This document shows, piece after piece, positions 18,011-26,981 of a DNA stretch of 64,000 nt (position 1 is the stretch's first letter; every line of letters starts with the position of its first letter). Source of the DNA: Bacillus weihaiensis (GTDB lineage: Bacteria; Bacillota; Bacilli; Bacillales; Bacillaceae). The notes beneath the pieces are model-generated. The model did no database searches. It was not told the DNA's origin and saw only the letters and a list, made by a program, of their open reading frames with translations. The stretch is from positions 1,896,501 through 1,960,500 of the forward strand of contig NZ_CP016020.1 of assembly GCF_001889165.1 (NCBI RefSeq). The letters run 5' to 3'. A program made the position numbers and the translations under genes.

Positions 18011-19201
18011 TTAATAAGCTTCTTTCTCAATAGGTTGTTGAGTAGGCACTCCTTTAGGTGCCTGTACAAATTTAACAAGTAAAATGGCCACCACACAAAT
18101 AACTCCTGAGATAAGGAACGCTTGCGTAAAGGAAACAACCTTAATAACAAATGGACCTGCAAAAGCAGAGATTCCATATGCTTGGTACATGAAGCCGTAG
18201 TTTGTTCCAATGTTTTTTGTGCCATAATAATCTGCTGTGACAGAAGGAAATAAAGCTAAGTACCCACCGAAGCAGAAGCCAATAAGTGAAACAGCAATTA
18301 AAAACATTGGGTAGTTCATCATTCCTGTACTCATATAGAACATTATCACAGCGGTTAACGCGTAGATCATCATTAATGTGTTCTTACGACCAAGTTTATC
18401 AGATAGATTTCCTAATACAATTCGACCACCCGCATTAAATAAAGCAATGACCATAACAGCATTCGCCGCTTTTGCAGCATCTAATTGAACGAGTTCAACA
18501 CCTATATCAACAGCAAAGCTAATGACGAGAAGGCCAGAGATACTGCCGAATAAAAATACAGTCCATAGCACATAGAATTGATGAGTTTTAAGCATTTGAA
18601 GGGGAGAAAACTGTTCTGATTGAGCGATGGAAGTATTTTCCTCGTTCGTTTCAGGTGGGTTTTTCAACAATTGAGCTCCAGCTACAACTAACATCATATA
18701 AACGATTCCTAAGTAAAAGAATGCTTGAGAAACACCAAATTGTTCTATGAAAACGCCGATAATTGGCTTATAAATTAATCCACCTAAACCAAAGCCTGCA
18801 ACGGCAACTCCACTAATAAAACCACGTTTATCTGGGAACCATTTCACACAAGCGGATAAAGGACATACATATGTCATCCCAATCCCAATTCCACCAACAA
18901 CTCCATAAAAGAAATACAACTGACCTAATGATGTTGCTTGGCTAGAAAGAATTAAGCCAAGTCCAAGGAATAGACCTCCGATTGTTGCGACCCATCTTGG
19001 ACCTATTTTATCCTGTAGTCTTCCAGCGAAAATCGTCGTGAACGCGAAAACCGCAATTGTGATGGAAAAAGTAACAACAATATCTTCACGATCCCAACCA
19101 AATTTATCCATTAAGGGTTGATTAAATAAGCTCCATGCATATACGGCTCCTAAATTAATTTGAATCAACACCGCACCAAGTACGACTAACCATCTACTCA
19201 T
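18011..19201 (-). CDS. OFA-family MFS transporter (oxalate/formate antiporter-like)
   Basis: 396-aa, 12-helix major facilitator. Family signals: the N-terminal QINLGAVYAWSLFNQPL, GRLQDKIGPR between helices 2 and 3, the GVVGGIGIGMTYVCP region, and NLSDKLGRK after the central loop. The start is ATG 19201 (AAGGAGG upstream, 6-7 nt spacing). Relatives carry oxalate/formate, lactate or pyruvate; the substrate here is not determined. It is followed by its own terminator and then the DUF3231 operon. Confidence 0.85.
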   Translation of the reverse strand: MSRWLVVLGAVLIQINLGAVYAWSLFNQPLMDKFGWDREDIVVTFSITIAVFAFTTIFAGRLQDKIGPRWVATIGGLFLGLGLILSSQATSLGQLYFFYGVVGGIGIGMTYVCPLSACVKWFPDKRGFISGVAVAGFGLGGLIYKPIIGVFIEQFGVSQAFFYLGIVYMMLVVAGAQLLKNPPETNEENTSIAQSEQFSPLQMLKTHQFYVLWTVFLFGSISGLLVISFAVDIGVELVQLDAAKAANAVMVIALFNAGGRIVLGNLSDKLGRKNTLMMIYALTAVIMFYMSTGMMNYPMFLIAVSLIGFCFGGYLALFPSVTADYYGTKNIGTNYGFMYQAYGISAFAGPFVIKVVSFTQAFLISGVICVVAILLVKFVQAPKGVPTQQPIEKEAY

Positions 19202-19866
19202 GTAGATACCTCCTTCATTTTTTGTAAAAAGTAGTTTGATATAAAAGGCTCTTATCTTAAAATTTGATGCCATTTACTATGATTTCAAAAATAATAGATA
19301 ACATGCACACAAAGAATCGCGGTAAGTAAGAAAAACGAAAGGCGCTTAGGCTCTTTGTCAAAGTACTACTCCACAATTGAGACAGGATGATTTCTAAGAA
19401 ACAAAAATAGACCAACGTAGATGGGAAATAAAGACATCGACGTTGGCCTCTTTTATACTCACTAAATAAGTGTTTATGAAAGCAACCAGTTTACCTATTA
19501 TTAGACTTTTTAGTAGAATGCTAAATTTTTACTAACTGAAATAATGTTGAATATTCTGTTGTATTATTTACATGGATATGGTTATAGCAAAGAATATAAA
19601 AGACTTCTCTTACCCTTGTGATCAACATTGGCAAAAGCTTTCTCATTTCAACTTTATTTATTATGGCATAAATTTTGTAGCTGTCAAGAATAAAAATGAA
19701 AGAGTGGGAACATTGACAACACGAGGGGAAAAAAGTCGATTCAACTCTAGTGCTATCTATGTTTTCGTTGAATTTCGACTAAATTTTGACTATAATTGAC
19801 GAAAAGAGTGTCCGATAAGGATATAATGGATAGAATCGGTAGAAGACAGGAGAAATCGAATAAATA
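19202..19866. other. Divergent intergenic region, 665 bp
   Basis: No supported gene. A 75-codon open frame (19572-19799, +) has no ribosome binding site or recognisable similarity, so I do not call it. The region holds the bidirectional hairpin at 19410-19448 and, before the HD-GYP gene, an AT-rich stretch with TATAAT at about 19822 but no well-spaced -35. Confidence 0.5.
19410..19455. terminator. Orphan bidirectional terminator-like hairpin
   Basis: GACCAACGTAGATG (19410-19423) pairs with CATCGACGTTGGCC (19435-19448), 14 bp with one mismatch and one G-U-type pair, loop 11 nt. TCTTTTA follows on the plus strand and TATTTTTGTTT on the minus strand. It sits between the 5' ends of divergent genes, so no known gene ends here. 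Confidence 0.65.
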
Positions 19867-20973
19867 ATGCGTTTAGTTAGAATAGATCGTTGTGAATCAG
19901 GAATTAAGCTCGGTAAATCTATTTATAGTGAGAACGGTAAAATCCTGTTAGCAAAAGGAACGGAGCTAACAAACAGTTTTATGAAGCGACTTCAGAATTT
20001 AGGCATACACACCATTTACATAGAGGACAGGGAATCAGAAGGTATTGATGTAGTCGATTCGATTCCACCAGAGCTGCTTAACGAGGCCACGAATGTGATT
20101 ACCGAAGGACTAAATTCGATGTCAGATGGTCACTCCATAAAGCCAACCGTACAAGGTATGATGAAAACAGAGAAAGTAATTAAGAGCTTTCAATCTATTT
20201 TTAAGGATCTTTTAGCTAGTTTAACAGAAAATCGGACAGTTCTTAATTTACTTGCCACGACAAAGATTCACGAAAATCATGTATACACTCATAGTTTGAA
20301 TGTAACAATTTACGCATGTCAGCTTGCCCTTGAGAATAAGCTACCTCAAAAACAAATAGAGGAGATTGGACTTGGTGCGTTATTACATGATTTAGGAAAG
20401 ATATTTGTTAAGCCAGAAGTATTGAACAAACCAGATAAACTAACCAATTCAGAATTTGAATTAATGAAATCTCATTCAGAACTTGGATTTGATATATTAA
20501 GGAAGGTGCCAACCATTCCCTTGGTTGTTGCACATTGTGCCTTACAGCATCATGAGCGTTTAGATGGGAAAGGTTATCCACGAGGGATTCGTGAGAAAGA
20601 TATTCACCCATATGCAAAAATCCTAAGTGTTGCGGATGTATTTGATGCAGTTACTAGCCACCGGATATACCGAAATGCTATGCTTCCACACCAAGGGATG
20701 GAATTACTTTACTCTGGTAGCGGAACACAATTTGACATCCGTCAAGTTGAACTTTTTAAAAAATGTATCGCTATTTACCCTCAAGGATTAACAGTAACTT
20801 TGAATGATGGTCGTGTCGGAATTGTATCCAAATATCATTTTCACTCAGTTGGACGTCCAATAATACGAATTATTAGAGACGAAGAAAATCAGCCAGTCAC
20901 CCCATACGAAGTTGACCTGTCAGTGAATGGGAATTTAACAGTAGAAATTGTTAAGGCAGACGCTTTGTTGTGA
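19867..20973 (+). CDS. HD-GYP domain protein, probable cyclic-di-GMP phosphodiesterase
   Basis: 368 aa. After a short N-terminal domain (about 1-120) comes an HD-GYP domain with H174-D175 in HDLGK, the downstream HHERLDGKGYP motif (G236-Y237-P238), and VADVFDAVTS. A C-terminal beta-rich segment of about 60 aa follows. Such proteins hydrolyse c-di-GMP or related dinucleotides and tune motility and biofilm formation. There is no membrane segment or receiver domain, so the input signal is unclear. A perfect terminator directly follows, so the gene is monocistronic. Confidence 0.92.
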   Translation: MRLVRIDRCESGIKLGKSIYSENGKILLAKGTELTNSFMKRLQNLGIHTIYIEDRESEGIDVVDSIPPELLNEATNVITEGLNSMSDGHSIKPTVQGMMKTEKVIKSFQSIFKDLLASLTENRTVLNLLATTKIHENHVYTHSLNVTIYACQLALENKLPQKQIEEIGLGALLHDLGKIFVKPEVLNKPDKLTNSEFELMKSHSELGFDILRKVPTIPLVVAHCALQHHERLDGKGYPRGIREKDIHPYAKILSVADVFDAVTSHRIYRNAMLPHQGMELLYSGSGTQFDIRQVELFKKCIAIYPQGLTVTLNDGRVGIVSKYHFHSVGRPIIRIIRDEENQPVTPYEVDLSVNGNLTVEIVKADALL

Positions 20974-21002
20974 AAAACTAGGAGGGATTTCTCCTAGTTT
21001 TA
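20974..21002 (+). terminator. Terminator of the HD-GYP gene
   Basis: A perfect 11-bp stem, AAAACTAGGAG (20974-20984) and CTCCTAGTTTT (20991-21001), with a 6-nt loop. The T-run is inside the right arm. Confidence 0.85.
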
Positions 21003-21520
21003 GGTGAAAGAAATTGGATAGGCTATGATTCCACTTTATAAGGATAAATACCTCCACTCATCCTACTTTTGAAAAAAATTCCTCATATGTAATGTATAAA
21101 TCCTCTAGTTACATTTTGAAAAAGTGTGTTTATTCCTACAACAACGAATATGAATAGATTGAGTTGAATAATTGGAGAATTGGAATGAATTTGTCGAAAG
21201 TGGGATTTTTGACTTTATTTCATGTATAATGAAATAGTACGTCTTTTCCGTAAGGGACAGGTTTAGCGCGAAGCCATTATTGTTTGTGCAAAATAACGTG
21301 TATGAAAGAGCTATTATAGCCCTTGTGCCTGTATACCCTTCGCATATTCTGATGGTGTTTTTAGGGAGTTGAATTAATCTGAATATGCTTACTTTGTAAA
21401 TGAGCCATGTTACAAGCAACAAAGAAAATGAAGTAGTTCGTTTTTTAAAAGAACAGAGAACCCTATATGTTTTTTTGACGAATGGATCTCATAAAATCTT
21501 TTATAATGGGGGACGAAAGT
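21003..21520. other. Gene-poor stretch before small hypothetical gene
   Basis: No confident gene. On the plus strand 21238-21372 is a 44-codon open stretch without a start codon or ribosome binding site (RAIIALVPVYPSHILMVF near its end), possibly a decayed gene end. A 105-codon minus-strand frame across the same bases has no ribosome binding site and is probably a shadow. Confidence 0.35.
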
Positions 21521-21802
21521 ATGTTATCAAAAATTAAAAAAGTAAAACTAAATAGTGAAGGAAAGAAGCCTAACTATAAGGTATTACTAGAATGTCCTAA
21601 CGGAAACGAACTATTTATCCATTTTGATTATACGAGAGAGACGAAATCATTCGGTCCTATTACTGTGAATTATAATGGTGAAAGCCAAGGGACAAAATTA
21701 GCTTGGTACACAAGTAAAATTGAAAAATTAACAGTAGGAAACTTCTTAGAGAGTATCGCCAAAAAAATTAATAAGAAGTATGGATATGAATTGCAAAAGT
21801 AA
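21521..21802 (+). CDS. Small hypothetical protein
   Basis: 93-aa soluble, lysine-rich protein. The start is set at ATG 21521 because GGGGGACG lies 8 nt upstream; an in-frame ATG 39 nt earlier has no site. It shows an alternating beta pattern (YKVLLECPNGNELFIHFDY, FGPITVNYNG) and a C-terminal helix (NFLESIAKKINKKYGYELQ). No family recognised. A very strong hairpin follows. Confidence 0.6.
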   Translation: MLSKIKKVKLNSEGKKPNYKVLLECPNGNELFIHFDYTRETKSFGPITVNYNGESQGTKLAWYTSKIEKLTVGNFLESIAKKINKKYGYELQK

Positions 21803-21812
21803 GATAAACAAT

Positions 21813-21848
21813 TTTAAGGCCAGATCTCCGATGAGATCTGGCCTTAAA
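21813..21848. terminator. 16-bp perfect hairpin
   Basis: The arm TTTAAGGCCAGATCTC (21813-21828) and its exact inverse GAGATCTGGCCTTAAA (21833-21848) enclose the loop CGAT. There is no long T-run beyond the stem on the plus strand, so the strength of termination is uncertain. Confidence 0.7.
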
Positions 21849-21912
21849 TGATGTGTTAGTAAAATCATTAGGGACGGAAGAATAAAAATGTAAAAAGTGA
21901 AAGAACTGCCTT

Positions 21913-22345
21913 TCAAGACGCAAAAAAGAGTACCTCCACGACATGTGGAAATATGGAAACCTATTTGAAGAACCTCCTCAACGATTTGAAGCCATTTTTT
22001 CCGCTATCCGATCGTGATCCAATACCTCCTTTCTGTAGTGATGAAGTAATTACGTTTCTGTAAACCTGATAAACTTATCTTTGCTGCTATGATTTTCTCC
22101 TTGGATACTAGACTAATTGAACAGATTTCATTTATCAAGAACCTAGAAAAACGATTAAAGAACGATATCGTATTCCGCCTTGATTCTGGCTTTTGGTAGA
22201 TCTTATCTATACCATGTTGAATCAGCCACAACCTAGTTGCCTAATAAATAGGTTCATTGATCGAAAACAACGTAAGGGTGAATCAAGGCTCACCGCCCGC
22301 CCAGAGATGAAGCGTGCAACTGGTGCGGAATTCGATCAGACCGGA
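21913..22345 (+). pseudogene. Decayed transposase fragment, IS1182-like
   Basis: Several short frames on the plus strand join into transposase-like text after frameshifts and stops. A stretch at about 22075-22196 reads FAAMIFSLDTRLIEQ, then FIKNLEKRLKND and FRLDSGFW, as in the N-terminal half of IS1182-family transposases. VNQGSPPAQR at about 22280 resembles the EARDQAPP region of the same family. Upstream, KRVPPRHVEIW and NLFEEPPQRFEAIF lie in different frames. No terminal repeats were identified. The family call rests on memory of motifs only. Confidence 0.45.
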
Positions 22346-22513
22346 TACTTGATAAATAGCTACAAGTCTATGTAAATAGTCAAAATAAAAAGGTATCTCC
22401 ATTCTGTAGATCTGTATATCTTAAACATTACATGTATGAAATGGATTCACATGGTATAATTTTGAATTAAAAGTATAATTTTTGTCATTGTGCACATAGG
22501 AAGGAGGATCTAA

Positions 22514-22804
22514 TTGGAAAAACGTACAAAGTGGTTTCTTGTTGGATTGTTTGCTATTATGACATGTTTATTTTTTATAAAATCATATGAACTTTTCACC
22601 ATACAAGAACATGTAGATGGAGATGGCATTGGTCTCACTTTTTTAGGTGTTGAAATGAATGAAAAAGTATCGATAAGCTCAATTGCCTCATATTCTATAG
22701 GTTTTTTACTAATGGGGATCGTTTCTCTCATTATAAGTATTTGTATACATTTCTTTATTGGTGGAATTCATAAAAAATTAAAGCTAGAGGAGAGGGAAAA
22801 GTGA
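22514..22804 (+). CDS. Hypothetical membrane protein, two helices
   Basis: 96 aa with hydrophobic segments at about residues 7-23 and 57-80 separated by a charged, probably external loop. It starts with TTG 22514, preceded by AAGGAGG at 6 nt. Its last codons overlap the GTG start of the Nudix gene (GTGA), so the two are translationally coupled. No family recognised. Confidence 0.65.
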   Translation: MEKRTKWFLVGLFAIMTCLFFIKSYELFTIQEHVDGDGIGLTFLGVEMNEKVSISSIASYSIGFLLMGIVSLIISICIHFFIGGIHKKLKLEEREK

Positions 22805-23193
22805 ATAGGAGAAGAGCTTGCGCTGCAATTATTGAAAATGATTCTATATTATTAGTGAAAGAGGTATTCCCTGATAAGGTGATGTGGGGATTACCAGGAG
22901 GCGGCTTAGAGGAAGGGGAGTCATTTGAAGAAGCGGTGATCAGGGAAGTGAAAGAAGAAGTAACGTTGGATGTAGAAGTTGAACGGCTTTTGTATACTGG
23001 TACATACGCATTAGGTGAGGAAAGGTGTTATTTGGTCACGAAAGCAACTGAACAAAGAGCTGTTCTTGGATTTGATCCTGAGGAAGATAAATTACACTAT
23101 TTAGCTGATTTACGTTGGTTTCCTTTGAGTAGTCAAAAAGAGCACGTACAAGTAGCAAAGGTGCTTTCAGCTTTAAAGCTGGATGTTATATAA
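22801..23193 (+). CDS. Nudix hydrolase
   Basis: 130 aa, essentially one Nudix domain. The Nudix box G-x5-E-x7-REVxEE is present as GGGLEEGESFEEAVIREVKEE, with LLVKEVFPDKVMWGLP before it. Nudix enzymes cleave nucleoside diphosphates linked to another moiety; the substrate is unknown. It starts with GTG overlapping the preceding membrane protein gene by 4 nt. Confidence 0.88.
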   Translation: MNRRRACAAIIENDSILLVKEVFPDKVMWGLPGGGLEEGESFEEAVIREVKEEVTLDVEVERLLYTGTYALGEERCYLVTKATEQRAVLGFDPEEDKLHYLADLRWFPLSSQKEHVQVAKVLSALKLDVI

Positions 23194-23348
23194 TGGCGAT
23201 TTCCTAAAGATATACCCTTTCTAAGTAGTATAGGTTTAGATGCGAGAAAGAAGGCATATTATGGTGAAAAAAGTCAAGTTATGCGCTTGCCCAGGAAATG
23301 AAGCTAAAGTCATTTATCTATAAAGTAAGAAAAATAAGAAAAAGTAGC

Positions 23349-23376
23349 TTGAAGCTGCGGCATTTTGTGGTACACT
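23349..23376 (+). promoter_or_regulatory. Candidate promoter of the ZTP riboswitch transcript
   Basis: TTGAAG (23349-23354), a 16-bp spacer, and TACACT (23371-23376) with a TGTGG just upstream. Transcription would begin about 10 bp before the riboswitch P1 stem. Confidence 0.55.
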
Positions 23377-23389
23377 ATAGGTAATTCAT

Positions 23390-23463
23390 AAGGCTATGTG
23401 TAACTGGCGAAACACGGATCACCGTGAGGGAGCATATAGCGTCGAAGCCGTTCGCCTGGGCAA
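23390..23463 (+). ncRNA. ZMP/ZTP riboswitch (pfl motif)
   Basis: Conserved parts of the ZTP aptamer appear in order. P1 strand GGCTATGTG is followed by ACTGGCGAA, P2 hairpin CACGG-ATCA-CCGTG, the conserved GGGAGC, and the P1 return CATATAGC. A linker then leads to the second domain, CCGTTCGCCTGGGCA. The class senses the purine intermediate ZMP/ZTP, a signal of low 10-formyl-tetrahydrofolate, and normally turns gene expression on. An intrinsic terminator follows at once, and the SerA-like gene at 23609 is the target. Confidence 0.88.
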
Positions 23464-23464
23464 A

Positions 23465-23493
23465 GGTAAGAGACATAGTTCTCTTACCTTTTT
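23465..23493 (+). terminator. Riboswitch expression-platform terminator
   Basis: GGTAAGAG (23465-23472) pairs with CTCTTACC (23481-23488) and five Ts follow. It lies directly after the ZTP aptamer's CCTGGGCA, as expected for a switch in which ligand binding prevents terminator formation. Confidence 0.85.
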
Positions 23494-23608
23494 CTGTTTT
23501 TTTAGAGGAATGTGACTCAAGTTATTGAAAATCAGCTTGAAATCCATTATTCTAATGAAATACAAATATTCATAAAATTTAAAAACAAACGAAAAGAGGA
23601 GAAATAAA

Positions 23609-24808
23609 ATGAGCACTGTTCTTTTAGACAAAACGAAAACAATTAAAACGTTGAATAACATTGCCGATGTAGGTCTTAATGTGTTCAAGAAGGATCATTT
23701 TAAGGTAGATAACGAAAGTGAAAATCCTGATGCAATTGTTTTGCGTAGCTTCAATATGCATGCAATGGAATTTGGTTCTCATTTACTAGCCATTGCACGT
23801 GCGGGTGCCGGAGTAAATAATATTCCTGTCGATCGATGTACGGAACAAGGAATTGTTGTTTTTAATACACCTGGTGCGAATGCAAATGCAGTAAAAGAAT
23901 TGGTGCTTACTACGTTAATGGCTTCTTCTCGTAATTTATTTGCAGGTGTAGAGTGGACTAAAACGTTAAAAACAGAAGGTAATCAAATTCCTAAGCTTGT
24001 TGAAGCAGGAAAGAAACAGTTCGTTGGAAAAGAAATTAAAGGGAAAACACTTGGAGTTATTGGACTTGGTCATATTGGGGCACTCGTTGCAAATGATGCG
24101 CTCGAATTAGATATGGATGTCATTGGATTCGATCCATTTATTTCAGTAGATACAGCTTGGAGTTTATCACGTAAAGTTCAACGAGCAATGTCAATTGAAG
24201 AGCTTTTTGCTAACTCTGACTATATTACCGTTCACGTTCCATTAACAGATAACACAAAAGGTATGTTTAATAAAGAAACGTTTGCCATAATGAAAGAAGA
24301 TGTTCATATTTTAAACTTCTCACGTGGAGAGCTTGTGAACGAAGAGGATATAAAGGTTGCTTTAGAAGATGGGAAAGTCGGAAAATACGTGACAGATTTC
24401 CCGAACGAACATGTTTTAACAATGAAAAATGTTGTACCAATTCCTCACTTAGGCGCTTCAACTAAAGAATCTGAGGAAAATTGCGCAATCATGGCAGCTC
24501 ACCAAATAAAAGACTTCTTAGAAACAGGAAACATCAAGAATTCTGTGAACTTCCCAAATGCTTCATTACCTTATACAGGGAGAAAGCGTGTGACTGTTTT
24601 TCACGAAAACGTTCCTAATATGGTTGGTCAAATTACAGGAGTTCTATCAACCTTCACATTAAATATCGCTGATATGGTCAATAGAAGCCGTGGTGAATAC
24701 GCATATACCATGATAGATATCGACAACAATGTAAATGGTGAAATTATACCACAGCTAGAAGAGAAGCTGGCAACTATCGAGGGCATTGTCACTTCACGAA
24801 TTATTTAA
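23609..24808 (+). CDS. D-3-phosphoglycerate dehydrogenase-family protein (SerA-like, short form)
   Basis: 399-aa NAD-dependent D-2-hydroxyacid dehydrogenase with the GLGHIG nucleotide-binding motif, catalytic Arg239 (NFSRGEL) and His280 (IPHLGAS), and a C-terminal ACT-like domain (about 325-399, NVPNMVGQITGVLSTF). The family makes 3-phosphohydroxypyruvate, the first step to serine and so to glycine and one-carbon units. That fits control by the upstream ZTP riboswitch (23390), which reports low formyl-folate. No serC or serB lies beside it. Confidence 0.88.
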   Translation: MSTVLLDKTKTIKTLNNIADVGLNVFKKDHFKVDNESENPDAIVLRSFNMHAMEFGSHLLAIARAGAGVNNIPVDRCTEQGIVVFNTPGANANAVKELVLTTLMASSRNLFAGVEWTKTLKTEGNQIPKLVEAGKKQFVGKEIKGKTLGVIGLGHIGALVANDALELDMDVIGFDPFISVDTAWSLSRKVQRAMSIEELFANSDYITVHVPLTDNTKGMFNKETFAIMKEDVHILNFSRGELVNEEDIKVALEDGKVGKYVTDFPNEHVLTMKNVVPIPHLGASTKESEENCAIMAAHQIKDFLETGNIKNSVNFPNASLPYTGRKRVTVFHENVPNMVGQITGVLSTFTLNIADMVNRSRGEYAYTMIDIDNNVNGEIIPQLEEKLATIEGIVTSRII

Positions 24809-24829
24809 GAGAATCAATGTTTATAGAAG

Positions 24830-24867
24830 AAAAAAGTAACCAGGGCAGCTAGCTTGGTTACTTTTTT
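24830..24867 (+). terminator. Terminator of the SerA-like gene
   Basis: AAAAAGTAACCA pairs with TGGTTACTTTTT around a loop of 12 nt, with the T-run in the right arm. Confidence 0.85.
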
Positions 24868-25045
24868 AATTTGTCATTTAAACTTAAACTTAATTTTTGG
24901 TCCCTATTAAATAGCAACATAAAGTTAAAAAGAGCTTTCAGCCTAACCAATACTTCTATAAAATACTCTATTGTTAGAATAGATAATGCTCACGCTATGG
25001 CTTATAATAAAAATTTACTATAGTTCAACTATTTCTATGGAAAGA

Positions 25046-25075
25046 TTGACAATGAGAATAGTTATCAAAGATAAT
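25046..25075 (+). promoter_or_regulatory. Fur-controlled promoter of the siderophore operon
   Basis: TTGACA (25046-25051), an 18-bp spacer and GATAAT (25070-25075) form a SigA promoter. Inside the spacer lies TGAGAATAGTTATCA (25053-25067), a 7-1-7 inverted repeat that agrees with the Bacillus Fur box except for small deviations. Fur with iron would occlude the promoter, so iron starvation should induce the three genes downstream. Confidence 0.85.
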
Positions 25076-25116
25076 GAAATGGTTAAAGTTCTCCAAATTT
25101 GTGAGAGGAGAGAAAG

Positions 25117-26976
25117 ATGAACAATTTTCGTGAAAGTGAAGAGTACGTTCTAAGAGATTTAGATATCATAGATCAAGGATATTCACGTATTTATAAGACG
25201 TTTATACATAAAGCAAGGAAACGTACATTAGTCCAGCTTATTCAAGCACTATTGAGAGAGAAGCTTGTAGAGCCAACTATAGAAAAACAAGACAATCAAA
25301 GTATGTACACATTAAAGGGAAAAGAAAATGGAATCATTACGTTTGCAGTAGGGAATCATTCATTCCTTCAACATATTGAGATTAACGGAGACGTTCTTTA
25401 TCATGTGCAGACTAAAACCTTTAGAATAGATCATCCGGTTGACTTTCTAGCTCTACTAGACATTCAAGGTAATACACTAATCCTTGAAGAGGAGCTTGAG
25501 AGCTCAGTTGTTAATTATGCACTAGCTCTTACAGGGTCAGCTGTTCGACTTGAAGAATATTCCAACATATCGGATCAATGGACATTTACTTTTTTACTAG
25601 AACAAAAAAGAGAGAATCCTTCGTTTAGCCCATTAAGCTTTGCAGAGCAATGGGTGATTGACGGTCATACTCTACACCCTGGATCTAAAACGAGAATGGG
25701 TCTGTCTGTAAAAGATATTCTCCACTATTCACCTGAATGGGGCGGAAAAACAGATGTTGTTCCTGTAGCAATACATAAAGATTATGTTTATATGGCTTCA
25801 ACAGGTGATGAGTCTATAACGCAACTATTATTGAAAGAATACCCAAGCATAAAAGATTCGAAGCAGTTCTCTTCCTTAAATGTGGAAAAATACGAATTAA
25901 TTCCGATTCATCCGTGGCAGCTTGAGCATACAATAGAGCGTTTGCTACAGAAGGAAATACAGCAGAAGAGGATTGTACCATTACAAGATGTTCAAATAGA
26001 AACGAATTCCTTACTATCTTTTCGCTCTTTATCACCAAAGGGAAGTCGGAGTCTTTCTCATCTAAAAACGGCACTTGATGTACAGATGACCAGTGCTAAA
26101 CGCGGTGTGTCACCTGCATCGGTTGTAAATGGTCCTGCTATATCTATGATTTTAAAAGAAATTGCAAGGAAGGATTCTTTTATTTTCAAACAATTCGTGT
26201 TCTTAGAGGAAAAAGCAGGGGCTTATTATGTCCCTAAAAAAACGAATTCTTTTCTCATGAAAAACATTTCGGCCTTACTTCGTGAAAATCCTGAAAGTTT
26301 AGTTAATGAGGATGAGATCGCAATACCAGCTGCGTTTTTAATCAGTACTTCGCCCATCACAAAAAAGCCCATTCTCATTGAATGGATTGAGGAAAATAAG
26401 AAAGGGAACATAAACCAAGCTGCGATAAACTATATAAAAGCATATGCAGAAAAATTAATACCTGGTTTGCTTCACTTAATGGTGAATTACGGAATTAGCT
26501 TAGAAGCCCATCTCCAAAATGCAGTACCTGTTTTTAAAGACTGTTTACCAGTTAAATTTATCCTTCGAGATTTAGGCGGAATCAGAATTCATGAGCAGCT
26601 TTTAAAGGAAAAGGTCGGTCCATTTACAATTAATAACAGCACAAATTTACTAACGAGCTCGATGAAAGATTTGTTTACAATGTTCTCACATGCAATCCTA
26701 CATAATCATCTCGGAGAAATGATTCATCTTGTGTGCAAAGAATGGGATATTCAAGAGAGAGAGCTTTGGGAGCCTGTTTCTACCATTATATCTACAACAT
26801 TAATGGAGCTTAAACAGGATGAATCTTTAACAAGAACAGTAAGAGAGCTAGAAAAGCATATGTTTCAACCACATGCTCCCTTAAAAGCGATGGTAAAAAT
26901 GAGATTGTTTGACCAATATGTTGATAATCAATATACCGACGTCCCTAATCCTCTCGTACTTTGTGAAAGGAGCTAA
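25117..26976 (+). CDS. IucA/IucC-family NRPS-independent siderophore synthetase, first
   Basis: 619-aa ATP-dependent ligase that would join a carboxylate such as citrate to an amine or alcohol. Family signatures: GHTLHPGSKTRMGLS (ATP/substrate loop), the central IPIHPWQLEH, and, in the C-terminal FhuF-like part, LEAHLQNAVPVF and LRDLGGIRI. Usual length for the family is about 580-620 aa. AGGAG precedes the ATG. It is the first gene of a tight operon (5-nt gaps) behind a Fur box. The subtype (A, B or C) is not assigned. Confidence 0.93.
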   Translation: MNNFRESEEYVLRDLDIIDQGYSRIYKTFIHKARKRTLVQLIQALLREKLVEPTIEKQDNQSMYTLKGKENGIITFAVGNHSFLQHIEINGDVLYHVQTKTFRIDHPVDFLALLDIQGNTLILEEELESSVVNYALALTGSAVRLEEYSNISDQWTFTFLLEQKRENPSFSPLSFAEQWVIDGHTLHPGSKTRMGLSVKDILHYSPEWGGKTDVVPVAIHKDYVYMASTGDESITQLLLKEYPSIKDSKQFSSLNVEKYELIPIHPWQLEHTIERLLQKEIQQKRIVPLQDVQIETNSLLSFRSLSPKGSRSLSHLKTALDVQMTSAKRGVSPASVVNGPAISMILKEIARKDSFIFKQFVFLEEKAGAYYVPKKTNSFLMKNISALLRENPESLVNEDEIAIPAAFLISTSPITKKPILIEWIEENKKGNINQAAINYIKAYAEKLIPGLLHLMVNYGISLEAHLQNAVPVFKDCLPVKFILRDLGGIRIHEQLLKEKVGPFTINNSTNLLTSSMKDLFTMFSHAILHNHLGEMIHLVCKEWDIQERELWEPVSTIISTTLMELKQDESLTRTVRELEKHMFQPHAPLKAMVKMRLFDQYVDNQYTDVPNPLVLCERS

Positions 26977-26981
26977 CAACT

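Noticed and set aside
19572-19799. 75-codon open frame before the HD-GYP gene
   Set aside because: No ribosome binding site, no family similarity, and odd composition for a protein; it probably spans promoter DNA.
19867-20973. Cyclic-di-GMP riboswitch before the HD-GYP gene
   Set aside because: I searched the 19.5-19.87 kb leader for GEMM-I and GEMM-II core sequences and saw none.
21105-21422. 105-codon minus-strand open frame
   Set aside because: No ribosome binding site at its start; the text is rich in Ile, Ser, Cys and Asn as in random AT-rich DNA.
25814-26411. Minus-strand open frames in the first siderophore synthetase gene
   Set aside because: Codon-shadow frames opposite a strongly supported gene.
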